64,000 bases of DNA from the NCBI RefSeq assembly GCF_003945595.2, contig NW_024104665.1:2447651-2511650 (forward strand). The letters run 5' to 3'. The notes under the pieces were generated by a model that saw only the letters and a list, made by a program, of their open reading frames with translations, had not been told where the DNA came from and made no database searches. Source of the DNA: Pipra filicauda (taxonomy: Eukaryota; Chordata; Aves; Passeriformes; Pipridae). Shown one piece after another: positions 37,401-48,960 of this stretch; within the stretch, counting starts at the first letter, position 1; every line of letters starts with the position of its first letter. Position numbers and translations under genes: made by a program.

Positions 37401-40400
37401 ATCTGTGCAGCTAACCCAGGGCTGAAGCATTTCACCTGTTCTGTCAAAGACCACATAGAGTTGCAAATGAAGCACAGAGGTGTTGGAAACCATGTCAGTA
37501 ACACCAAGTGGAAGCTGGGAAAGGGTGTCCCACAGCCACAAATACATCTGAATTTTCACAATTTACTCTCTACAGAATTAAAAAATGGTTTGACCTTACA
37601 TTGTAAGAAAAGAAAACCTTCCAGGTAAAGCAGTATGTTCATTCTCTGCTAGCTTTAGCTGCACATTTTGAACTAAAGAGGGCAATAAGAAAAAAAGCAT
37701 GCAAGTTGAGGATGAAATGACAACAGAAGAAGCCATAAGAGCAAAAATCTTAAGCATAAAATCTCTAAGCCTCTTCCTTTACTAAAAGAAAAACATTACT
37801 CATACTACTTACTACTGATATTCATTAGAGACCCGACTGTTCAGACTCACTGAAGCTGCGAACACAGTAGGAAATGCAAACTTTCTCCTTCATACTTTCA
37901 ATAAATTAGAACATAATACTCTGCCTAAGTTCTTGAGTCACCTTGTGAGGCAAAGGTCTCAGCTCTGACAATCAGAACAACATAACTGAAAGGAACTTGG
38001 CTTGCTGATATGAAACAAAGCTTCCAAAATGCCTGTCACATGAGCCTTAATAAAGCAGTGATAAATGGTTTTCATGAGAATAAAACCATATAATAAATGA
38101 GAGCCCTGGAGTACTCTGAAAGCCCAGTCTAAGAAAATAAATATATGATTAACACTTTTTCATCAAATTCTACAGGCACACTGTTTCTTCTTTGGAAGGA
38201 CAGTGGTTTCATGATGATTATTGGGAGACCAGGAATAAACCTCCCTTCATCTTGATTACTTATTTCACATACACACACAATCTCCCACTAGTAATTTCTG
38301 ATACAACCTTCACTTTTACATTGCCGGAGTGACTTGCAGTAGCACATTCACCACTGTGGCCAACATCTATCATGTGTGTTTTTCTCTCCCTCTCAATTAA
38401 CTTGGGAGTCCTGTGTGTGCACTGTGATCTCTTACTCTAGCACACATGCCACTGGTTGTTTATGATAGTGACAGGTGATGGCACAGCTTCTGCTAAAAGG
38501 AGTTCATGTTGCTTGGTCCCATATTAAGACCCTCCTGGGGAAGTTACATGTCAGAGTTGAGTCACTCTCACAATTCATCGCTGCCAAAAGTAGTATATCC
38601 CATGCTTCAGCCCTGCCCTTTCTTCTCTCCATCCGTGCTAACACACCCTTTCTCTTGCATCAAACTAATGTTCATTAGAGCCTTCACTGAGCTGATTCAG
38701 TTCATTAACCCAGGAGCAAACAATTCAATTTTTTGTCATGTTAGTTTTCTTCCAGGCCAGCGGGTTGAATCTGTTTCACGCGGGGCCTGACAAGCATCAG
38801 ACATGCTGCCGGCCAGGGGCAGTACCCAGCCAGGAGCAGGGGAGAGGAGCAAGAAGAGGATGGGGCACTGGACGTCCCCAGTACAAAAAGAGAGATGATC
38901 AGCTGCAACGTGTCACTTAACCTTCAGCAATCTGACCCTGATGGAAGGAGGTTTCTTTGCAGCCCATGAGTGAAACTGCCTCCTCGAGCTCTCAAGCAGT
39001 ATGCCACGAACCATCAACCCAGGCCAGTAATAAAGGACCCTGACAACCAACAGGGACACTTTGAACCTAATCTAATATCCTATGGAAAGCTAAGGCAAAA
39101 AATAAGTTTGATGCATCCATTAAAGCTGCTGGTGGTGGAGAAATGCATTCTACAGCTTTCTGTGCTTGCCAATGGCTAACAGTTTCAAGACTGCTTGTAT
39201 TGTCTGGGCATTTCAGCACCTGCAACCAGCCTGGGGAAAAAAAAAAAACAACAAGTCTGCACAGGGATAAGGGATTAAGGGATAAAGGAGATACTGGAAA
39301 ACTACAAAGTTTGTCATATTCCTAATCCTAAAGACCTTCCTCTTTCTCTGTTTATTGCAGATTACCTGTCCCTCCTTGATTACTACTGCTCCTCGCCAGC
39401 TTTTTACACAACTTCTTCCTATTTGCCTGCCTCCTCATGCACAGAGATCCTACCTAAATACCTTTATACAGCTCCTACAGCCTGTTCGTTTTATAAGGCC
39501 TCTAAGACTGTTGCTCTACCATATATGTTTACAAGAAAGCAACTAATTTCTGACTAATTAATAGTCAGAAAGCAAAAAGCTTACACTTACATGCATGTAT
39601 TTGCACATGAATATGTATCAAACCCATATACACTTAAGTATGTATAGTACATTTAATATTACTCTTTCCTGTCTCCCCCCTATTTAATACATGTCAGGAC
39701 AGCTATCTAAATTCCACTGGAGCTTAATTCCTGTGACTTTTTGGGTGCACCTTTTAAGGTGCAACGCTTTAATACACTGAAGGTTCATGTGATTCCATCC
39801 AGTTTATTCACAAAAAAAATAACACACATCACTAAACCTGACTCTGTGTGACCTGACACTCCCTTCCAATAATGAAAACGTTTTGTTACTTTCCCTTAAC
39901 GTCTGGGAGGGAAAGGCTCCTTCTCCACAGCTGTTTCTTGAAAACCTGTAGTACACTGCAATGACTGACAGACCTTTCAATAGAGTAGGTTGGACATTTA
40001 TTCGTCATGAATTTATCTCAGCCTTTGATAACCTGATAAAAGGATACAGTTGACTGCTTTGTAAAACAGTCGGAATTTCAAAGACTGTAAAAGAGTGGAT
40101 ATTGTAAGTATTTAACCCATTTTCTCAAAAGCAGAATTAATCTGCATAACTCATTTTCTCAGTGATACTCATCTACATATTTGCCTTACACACACAATGT
40201 GACCTTACATGTAAACTTTCAGTTTAATTTTAACTTTATTTCCTACTGTGTTTTGCATCCCAAATGCATTGCTTGTAACTTTCTGGCAAGAGTAAGTGCG
40301 TTCAATTTGAAAGCCGGTGCAAGCAGCTTACTTGAAACCTTCTTCTGTGACCACCATATCATCCATGATGCCATCAGTACTGAGTAGAGCTAACATCTAT

Positions 40401-40439
40401 AACAGAAACTTCTCCAAAAGCCACTTCTGCTACCTTTGA
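34420..40439. other. Non-coding DNA with small repeats
   Basis: No gene is recognised. An acceptor-like tract ends at 34419 and is followed by an open frame (see findings). Another acceptor-like tract ends at 39360. An 11-bp perfect tandem duplication lies at 37215-37236. A GC-richer patch lies at 38760-38890 with a few CpGs. Confidence 0.55.
37215..37236. repeat. Perfect 11-bp tandem duplication
   Basis: TTGACAGGTGA occurs twice head to tail. Each copy holds a CAGGTG E-box-like string, so the duplication also doubles that site. Confidence 0.85.
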
Positions 40440-40810
40440 GCTCTGCAATGAATCGAAGCACCACGGCTGCGCAGGGAAAACCCCTGCAGCTCTGATAATT
40501 ATAGAGGAGGAAAACAGACAGGTCCTTTTAGGTCGTAAAAGAGGTTATGGTTTCCTTCCTGTATCCTTTGATATTCTATCTACTTTATCATTTACCCCAG
40601 TTTTGTAGAATAGCAGCTGTCATAACAGAGCCCATCTTCTGCACTGCCGGTCACTGCACGGAGGGAGATCAGTAAGGACGGAGAAAACACTTGGGAATCT
40701 TCAGCTTGCCTTGGCTAGGAGACAAAGATGAGTCACTGCCTGACCCGGGAGTCAGGGGTCACCCCCTCTGAGGAGTCACCGCCTTGGTCGGTCCACTCAC
40801 AGCTAATCCC
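40440..40810. promoter_or_regulatory. CpG-enriched patch with repeated bZIP-like motifs
   Basis: About twelve CpGs fall in 370 bases, well above neighbouring DNA. The string GAGTCACTGCCTG (40730-40742, starting one base into the AP-1 site TGAGTCA) recurs as GAGTCACCGCCTT (40773-40785). Between them lie CCTGACCCGGGAGTCAGG, with mirrored CCTGAC/GTCAGG arms, and the near-palindrome GGGGTCACCCC. A further TGACTCA site lies just outside at about 40897. Known: AP-1 and MAF-type bZIP factors bind TGAGTCA-like sites. Inferred: candidate enhancer or distal element. There is no clear core promoter or adjacent first exon. Confidence 0.35.
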
Positions 40811-41042
40811 CCGAGAGTGGCTCTCGCCAAAAGATTTCTTTATCCCCTTGACTGAAAAAAAATAACAACAGAGTTAACAAGGCCAGTAAAAATCCATGAC
40901 TCAGGCAAATCCTCAAGGATCAAGTGGGGAGTGGGAGGGAACGTAAACTAATCTGAGAGCCCAAAATGTCTTTTGCCAAAGCCTTTTAAAAAACAAAAAC
41001 TTCACTAGGGTCTCCTCGTTAGTGGCGATTACAGGGAAGGCA

Positions 41043-41060
41043 TTTCTTTCTTTCTTTCTT
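41043..41060. repeat. (TTTC)n microsatellite
   Basis: Four full TTTC units followed by TT. A pyrimidine tetranucleotide repeat. Confidence 0.85.
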
Positions 41061-41421
41061 AACTAAGAATCTCTTCTCAGCAACACAAACAAGGGTGCCC
41101 ATTGACGTGGTCCAGTGCTTTCTAATCCATCTGAGCAGCTGGCTTTGTATGTCTTTTATACATACTGAGGGAGGAAAAAGAAAGGCTTCTTGGGGAGAAG
41201 GGTCTCTGTCTCCCCAGGGAAAATACTGTTTTTACAGGATGGCCTGCAATGTTCCTGGGGAAAAGATACAATACTTTTTTTAATAGAAACATTTACAGTA
41301 CATAGATTTGAATATCAGCTGTGACTCACAGAGGTAATAATTCCCTTCTTTTTTCCCCCAGAGAAAATGACAGACGTCTCAGACATTCATTCTGCCACTA
41401 GTTTCTAAATCTGAAAACATC

Positions 41422-41440
41422 ACCCCAGGTTTCCTGGGGT
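41422..41440. other. Perfect 8-bp hairpin
   Basis: Arms ACCCCAGG (41422-41429) and CCTGGGGT (41433-41440) pair perfectly around a TTT loop. A T-run does not follow and bacterial-type termination does not apply. In vertebrate DNA it is a structural curiosity or a palindromic binding site. Confidence 0.5.
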
Positions 41441-43166
41441 TAAAATAAAAGCCCTAGTGATGTCACCAAATTTCAGTAGATGTTTCACAAATGATCATGA
41501 GGACAACCCAAGGCAGTACATACACAAGAGTGAGTAAAAAGTACATAATCCCTCCCTTTTTGTAGCATTACTATTCTGTTTTGGCTCAAGTTACCCTACA
41601 ACACCATGTCCCAGGATGTGTCTTTCTTTTTGTGTCACTCTTTTGTCAAAGCAGTGTCTCCAGAAAGCACTTTGACTGTTGGCTTTCCTGTCCTGCTGTC
41701 CACACATGTTCTCCCATTTTGATTTTCCAAATACCAACATACAATGACAACAGTGCTGGACCCAGTACAGTTCTTTTCGCTGAATATTAATTCTTGTAAA
41801 AAGAAAAATTACGCTTCACTTCCAAAACTTTTATAGGGATTCATGTATCATGAGTTTCTACATAGCCCATTTCAAACTCGGAGTACTCACTGAAGGTTGG
41901 TACAGAGCCCTGAACACGCCTGAAGTAAATTAATTTGAAATTTTACACTTCCCCACATATCGTCTAGTCAACTAGGTTCAGCTATCTGAATTTGTGATGT
42001 ACTTCAATTTTTTTATTACTTTTTATAAGTAATATCAAATAACATGAGTGTCACCTTCCTTGCTATCTCACTTACACTTAATTTTATTTCACACACCGCA
42101 TACTTTTAACCAAAGTTGTCTCTGTTTTCTATCACAGCTGAGAGGAGAAAATTTTCCAAACCATCATTTCCTTAGCAAAACTGTGGGCCCTAGCCCTAAT
42201 TTGTGGGGCACAGGTGTAGGTGCTGTCAGGAGCAGCACCGGGAGGTTCTGCGGCAGTGCAGAGCTCTCTTAGAGCAGGTGCAAGATGACGCTCAGAGTCA
42301 ACAGTTCACTGTTTCGTTGAATGCTGTTAGGATTCACAGCTGTGTTTTGACCAGCTTCCATAACCTCATGCCTACATGGGAGCCTTTCTCAGGCACAGCT
42401 TCCACTGAACCCCCAAAGCAGTGCAAAGTCTTCAACAGCGCACACTTGGCAAAGCTACTGCAAACACAGCCTTTATGAGCTCCGAAGACGTGAGTCAGAG
42501 CTCACCTCTTTCTGCAGACTCCTTCCCCTCCCTTCACGTCAGAAATATTTCCATCTGCTTGCTCGTGAAAGATATCTTCTAAAGCAATATATGTTCACAT
42601 TTTGTGTTGTATCTGTATGGACTGTTCCACTCAAACATTAAAAACAACACAGAAAAATTGCTTTGAAAGGTGCTAGTAAAGAAAATTTTAATTTATGAGC
42701 AATTAAAAACTCATGTGATTACTGGTCTCTGTTTTCGAAAAATGTATGTGCATATCCATAATGAAATGATAGGGAGGCATGACTGAGAACTAGCATTTAA
42801 TCCTAGAAAATTTGAAAAATAGTTCAGTCATTGTTTTGATGGTCCCAATCCTTTCCAGAGTTGACAGCTCCGAGGGTAAAGTCACTTAGCCTTGTTTAGT
42901 GCAGGAGTGAAACAACACAGGGAAACACTGCACAAGACAGCCTCGGCAAAGATACACATCTGCTGAGAGAAGTCTATTCTTTTCCTCTTAAGCCAGTTTC
43001 CCCTCAAAGCTGTGAGTAAAGGAAACAAAAGGTTGGATATACTTAAGACTTTTTAAACATAACTAGGCTGCTTCATTTTTCACGTCTTTCATTTGCTGGG
43101 GCTTTGCAATTTGCCTCCAACCTCCCTGCTGTGAAGTCCTCAGTCAAGTCAAACCTGTTTGCCCTT

Positions 43167-43180
43167 TGTGTGTGTGTGTG
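43167..43180. repeat. (TG)7 microsatellite
   Basis: Seven TG units in a row followed by AGTG. Confidence 0.85.
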
Positions 43181-46100
43181 AGTGCCCTTAAACCCAAACT
43201 CAGCCAACAGTTTAGAGTAAACAGACCTACCCAGGGAGGAGCTGGAATTTGAACTGCAAATCATGTGTGTCCCAAACAATTACTCCCTCTCCAGGTGAGG
43301 GAACGCAGCAACATTTCTGGTGTCTAAGCAAATTTATCTGCAGCACTTTGGAAGTGGGAGATTGGTCTTTTTTTATCACAGTCAGGGCAGTGCCTCGGAG
43401 AGACTCATCAACAAAAAAACCTGCTTAACTAACTCATCTGTTCCTTATACTTACCTCCTGCTGATTTGATGAGCTAACATTTTAAGAACAGTGGATACAT
43501 CCTGGAGCCACCCTCTTACCTCAGTGATTATTATCTAAATTGTTCTGCTGAGTATCTTATATAAGACTTGCATAAGTGATGCATTCTGCTCCTGTTAAAT
43601 TTGGTTGCTCTAGCTAATGAGGAGTACCACACTGTGAAATTCCCAAACTGCAGAGCTGCAGAATGACCAAAACTGCGCTGGTGACAGTACTTACCCTGTG
43701 ACCAACCTTTCAAAGAAGATTAAAGCTAGGCAAACTATTGAAAAGCCTGAGCAAGCTGAGACCTGGCAACAAAGGCAAACACAAGCACAAAGGAGCACAA
43801 AGAGGAAAGAAAAAGGTAGGAATAAATAAGGGAGAGTGATAATCTCTCTCCATCTGAGAGAACAGGGACCAGACACAGACCTGAGCATGGAGGGGTTTTG
43901 GTACAAAGCACCAAATTCTCCTCTGTCTATCTCCTCCTCTCACCACCACCACCATTGTTTTAGGGATGCTCAGATCTGGACCTGTGAACTCACCTGCTAC
44001 ATATGCATGTTCTAATTATACTGGGTAGTCCACTCATCTCTTGACCACATCATTTAAAATGTAAATGACAGGTCTCAGATAAAGGCTACCTATTTGAGAG
44101 AAGAGCATGTCTCATGCAAGACCTGTACATCCTGCTTCACACAGGAAAACATCTCTCTTCTGCATTGACTTAGAAGGTTTCTCTGAAGACAGGTCAGGGT
44201 GGTGGAGGCTGAGAAGGACAAGCTACATAATTAGTGTGAAGGGGTATCAATTCCAGGCTGTAAACTGGAAGAGTAAATTCAGAGAGCTCCATTAAAACTC
44301 TAGGTATTACTAATTATTTCATTTTTTTATTACTCTTTTGCCAAAGCCCAAGGAGTCAGGCTTTGTATGCATAAAAATGCAAGAAGATAATATGCACAAA
44401 ATACATGGTCTACGTCTGTCATACATATCCTGTTATCCTTAAGTCAGAACCAAATGATATTTTGACAATCACATAGATAACATACATGACCTTCTGTATG
44501 TAGCGTATGTATAGTGTCATTTAAAATTTACACTAAATCTGTAAGAAAGGTGTCCAGTGGGACTAAAAGAAAAAAAAAAAATAAAGCAACCCACAAAAGT
44601 CACAGTGGTTGAGAAATACATTAACAAAGGTGATGGTGCAACCATCATTTGCTTCCTTAGTCATTATGGGGCAGTTCTTATTACATGATCACACACTGCT
44701 TTTGCCTAGACTCTTGTCTCATTCACTGCATAATTACAATGAAAAGGAAGGTAAAGGTTTTAACACTAAATGTCTTGGAAACTTGATCTAGGAGTCACTT
44801 AAGCTTCACTTACAAGACACATAGCATATGTCTCTGTCTACACAGAAACTCAGTCAAAGCTAAAAAGCATGTCTTAAGCAATAAGTATTTTATTTGATGT
44901 CATCAGCCTGGTTATATAACAAAGGTCCAGCCTGGGAGAGGAATGAACTTGGGATCTCGATTTGCTTGTTGTTGGCAGGTGCTACGTTGTGTTGTGACCT
45001 GTTACAGCCACACCTATAATCACACAACGAGCTACAGGTAACTCCTGAGATTGCCTTTTATCTTTAATCGCTTCCTGTTCACACTTCATTCTGCCAACAC
45101 CTCCTGTCAGGATTATTGCTGTTTATTTCCCATGAATATCTAAGAATATCATTCATCCCAGCAATAAAGGTTTCCATGCAGTGAGGCATGCTTCAGAAGT
45201 GGCCTGCAGTATTTCCTAAAAGGTTACTTGACTGACTTGTTGGTTGGGAAAGTAAACAGGAAGACCTACATTGTCTGTCATAAAAAGCAACAGTATTAGG
45301 CAGGCAGAGATCACTGAAGCAGTTACTCCAGTGTAGTTTTCTAGAAATTAAAGTCTCGTACGCAGATTAAATCATATACTAGTAGCACCAGTACTATGGG
45401 TCCAATCTTGAAAGCTTAGTCAGGTTGACTTGTTTCCTCTTACAAATACTTGAATGAGACACAGATACAGATTTTAGATAAACCACATTTGTCACTAAGT
45501 ACTCAGACACATGATATCTAAGAGATGGTGGTTTTACTTAGTTTATGATCCTAACTGCACAGAACAACAACTGAGTCATACCACAGCCTCGCAGAAGTCC
45601 ACATCTCCCTCTTCTAGCTACACATAATGATACCTAAGCGGTCAGCCTAATCACTTTCAAGATAGTTCTGAGGAGCCTAGTAACTAACTTCTATCTCATG
45701 AGGACCTGCAAGCATCAGCAGCAGTAAGTTCCATCATCCTTGCTACATCCCATCACACAACCAACTCAACAGATGGACATCACTGACCTTCAGGAAATGT
45801 TGTTTGGCACTTTAAAATACCAGAATCTGTTTGTGAGGCCACACGGCAAAGATGTATCAGGGTATTTACACATCTGAAAACAAACCATTTTTTACTGAAG
45901 AGAGAAATAATACAAAAATGAGGACACACTAAATGAAACCATCAGAAGGATACTCTGAAACAAAGAGAAAAAAGCCAGTTTCTTGCACTGGTTATTATTC
46001 AGCTCTAGAGCACATTGCCACATTGTCAGCATTGAAAGGAGTCCAAAAGCAATAGCACAAGCCATGTAAGAGAGATCAATCAAGGGCTACTAACTTCAGG

Positions 46101-46236
46101 GATACCAACTGTGGCTCCAGAACGTAACACACTACTAAAAACTGAGAGTACAGTATACAAGCATCATCAAGTCTATTCTTCTCTTTTAGTTCACTACTGA
46201 CTACTGTCAAAGGCAGGACAACAGGAGCTGTTCTTA

Positions 46237-46250
46237 CATCATCATCATCA

Positions 46251-46284
<34 letters not shown>

Positions 46285-46290
46285 TACTAC
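46237..46290. repeat. Compound trinucleotide repeat (ATC, ATT, ACT)
   Basis: About five CAT/ATC units pass into about ten ATT units and then three ACT units, all in one register. A compound structure like this arises from point changes spreading inside a single trinucleotide array. On the minus strand it translates as a run of N followed by D in an 89-codon frame, which explains that frame. Confidence 0.95.
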
Positions 46291-48731
46291 TTTGCCCATT
46301 ATGCAAATATTCCCAAGTAAAGCTCGTCTTTCCACCGTTCTTCATATGCCTCCTGCTCTCTCTAGAGCAGATACAACTGTGATAACCTTAGTTTGGACAT
46401 GCTGGCCCTGAGAAGGGCTGCCAACAAATAGCAGCAAAATTATGGTACTGGACACCCTAGAGCTTGCAAGACTCAGCATTCAGCCCCTGCTCAACATCTC
46501 CATCAGGTCCTCAGAGTCTGACCAGCGAGAATTAATCTTCCATTTCATAGTTCTTGTTCTCATTCTTTCTCAAGTCACAATCTTGCCTTTGACCACACTC
46601 ACCTGCTCCCCAGGATAACAAAAGTAACACTTCAGTAGTTATGGGCTCTTCCCAGTGTTGTTTTTCTATCCTTCTGTTATAAATGTCCCACTTTATATTC
46701 AGTGTAAACTGGAGTGTTTTTCACTTCTGTGTGAAGTTTTCCCTACTGCTGTTACAGACTTTCATAATTAAAACTTCTCTGCTTGAGTCAACCGAAAACT
46801 ACTGAAAATGTCAAGTATTTCAAAACTATTGCCAGAAATAGTCACATCGCTTTCAGACAATCTAACTTCTGACAGGTACCCCTTGAATGAAGAAACTACA
46901 GCAATTTTTAAGCCTCCACCTCTCCTCCATACTCATTAGTATTCAATAATACAGGTTACTGCATAACTCAGTAATGAGTTGCAATTACACCTTCAAGAGG
47001 CTTTCAAATGGCCAGTCCTCTCCCTTGGTGTATAAACTGGCTACATTCTGCCTTATCCCTTGTAAGACTGTACTTAGCATCTGCTCTCAATGACTCCAAC
47101 TTCCTTATAGTCCTTCCACTTTCTGATGGGATCAACATTACACATAGGCAAGAAATAAGCAGAGCTATATGAAGGACCAAAAGAGAGTCTTGTCCTTTTT
47201 GATGGACTGATTTGCCACAGGCCTCAGGAACTTTCATGCTCCTCGTCATGCAAAATATTATCTATTTTTGTGCTTGGTACTATTGATTCTTCTACTTCTT
47301 CACCTATAAACTATAGCAACTTGCCCTGTAGGTGAAAAACCAAGCATACTCAGCTTTGCCTTCTTATGAAAAAGCATCGCTCATTAATCACTGGATGGTG
47401 GTTCTTCTGAACTGCTATTGGAGCAAACAGCTATCTGCAAACCAAATACAGAGAACCAGGATGGATCACACCAAATGCTTATTCTTTAACAGAATGCAGC
47501 CAAACAACAGACTCTAAATTGGAATCTTTTTTCTTAAACTTTCCTCTAGGAAGGATTTTATAAAATAGTGGGAACTCAGTACAGCTTGGATCTTTGTCCA
47601 ACACCTAATGCTGTAAGATATCTATAGAGATTTTTAAAGATTACAAGTAATTGAACCTGTAGGAAAAAGTCCTGTCAGCAACAATATTGTCAGCTTTTGC
47701 CTGGCTGGTTGGTCCAGTATTTTGATAGATACATTCAACTTTGTCAGTGTGCTCCCTACCTTGTCTCATGCAACAGGAATTTGAAAACCCAGAAGGTTTA
47801 ATTGGTTTATTTTAACTGATGTCACCGAGATATACAAACACCTCTTTAAAACAGCACCCTGAGAACAGAAAAAAGTCAGTCCTTTCCATACGGACCCTTG
47901 CTTCTTTAGATCTTGCTTTCAGGCAGAATACTTCTTGTTTCCTCTCCCTGCAATATGCAGAAGGACACAACCCAACCCAGAGGCAATGTTTCCAAGCATG
48001 TTCCCTTTCGTTTTGGATTAATTCTTCCGGCAGGCTTTTATATGCTCTGGAAAATGTATGCTGCTATGACTTTGCAGCTGCTGTTGACTGTAGCAGCCCT
48101 GTCTGAATCCAGTCCAGTGTAGGTCACCAAGAGTCAGTGCTGGAACAAGCACTTCTTAGCAATTGCATCATCACATCACTTCCCAGCAGAGTGTCTTATC
48201 ACTGATCATCTGGGGACAGAGATTTTTGTTAATTTGCCAGGTGAAACTTAGTAGGGCAAGTACTTTCTGGAATATCTGAAGGAGGGAAAAGCTATGTGTA
48301 GCCTTCTTTCTCATTTTTATTTTTACTGAAAAGTAAAGCAATCAGTGTTAGCTTTGCAAGAAGATCCTCAGGGTTATCCACAAAACCAGAGAACCTCAAG
48401 TAAGTAAATGTCTAAAATAAAACAAAAACCAGTAACAAATGCATTGTTTTCTCTTGCTTCTAACACAATACATCCCACTAAGCCCCTAAACCCAAGACTG
48501 AATGTATTTAATTGTGATCATGCTGAACACAAGATTACCGGAGCCATAAAATGTCTTGGACTTGAATCAACAATTGTTTTCCATTTTGAAAACTTCACAA
48601 TGAACATGGCTGGAGACTTGGCTTCCACTCTCTGAATGAAACCCAACATCAGCTCTGGGTCCCCAGAGTCCCAAAACTGAAGTGACCCAGATGCTGCAAA
48701 GGTCAGTGCAACCAAGAACTACCACTGAATT
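46291..48731. other. Non-coding DNA, nothing distinctive
   Basis: No gene or repeat family is recognised. Frames up to 95 codons (47819-48106) overlap one another and look like chance. Confidence 0.55.
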
Positions 48732-48960
48732 TACTATTTTATTATCATAACATCTTCAGTCCCAAGCCAGGGCCCCTACTGCACTAAGCAATATGCCAGT
48801 AATCTTGAAAAAGTAGTCCCTGCACCTAAGAACTTACAGTACAAGTTTTAGCAGGCTCCATCAACTACATAGAACAAGCAAGGGGGGCAGGAGGGGGACC
48901 TGGTAACACGAACGCAAGCACATATTGGCACAATGAGCATTAGTCATGGCTTACCACCAA
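48732..48960 (-). mobile_element. Ancient amniote repeat tail (CR1/tRNA-SINE type)
   Basis: Read on the minus strand, the sequence follows in order a tail well known from turtle and crocodilian repeats: a segment like GTAAGCTCTTTGGGGCAGGG (here AGTTCTTAGGTGCAGGGACT, complement of 48815-48834), then a segment ending in AGCACAATGGGGCCCTG (here GCAGTAGGGGCCCTGG, complement of 48767-48782), then an A/T-rich end with AATAAA-like strings near 48735-48752. The plus-strand part at 48880-48945 also fits the rest of that repeat, with a GGGGGCAGGAGGGGG string and CATATTGGCACAATGAGC. Divergence is high, so this is an old dead copy. The family name is not certain and the alignment is by eye. Confidence 0.6.

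Larger units (their letters stand above)
40811..46236. other. Non-coding DNA with microsatellites and a hairpin
   Basis: No gene is recognised. Contains a (TTTC) run at 41043-41060, a perfect hairpin at 41422-41440, a (TG)7 run at 43167-43180 and a short A run near 44570-44580. A frame with a coiled-coil-like stretch at 42203-42478 is treated under findings. Confidence 0.55.

Noticed and set aside
39361..39546. Frame after the strong acceptor TTTCTCTGTTTATTGCAG
   Set aside because: The frame is C/T-rich (leucine- and proline-heavy) as expected of pyrimidine-rich DNA, and no donor or coding periodicity is clear.
46076..46345. Minus-strand frame with runs of N and D
   Set aside because: The runs are the translation of the ATC/ATT microsatellite.
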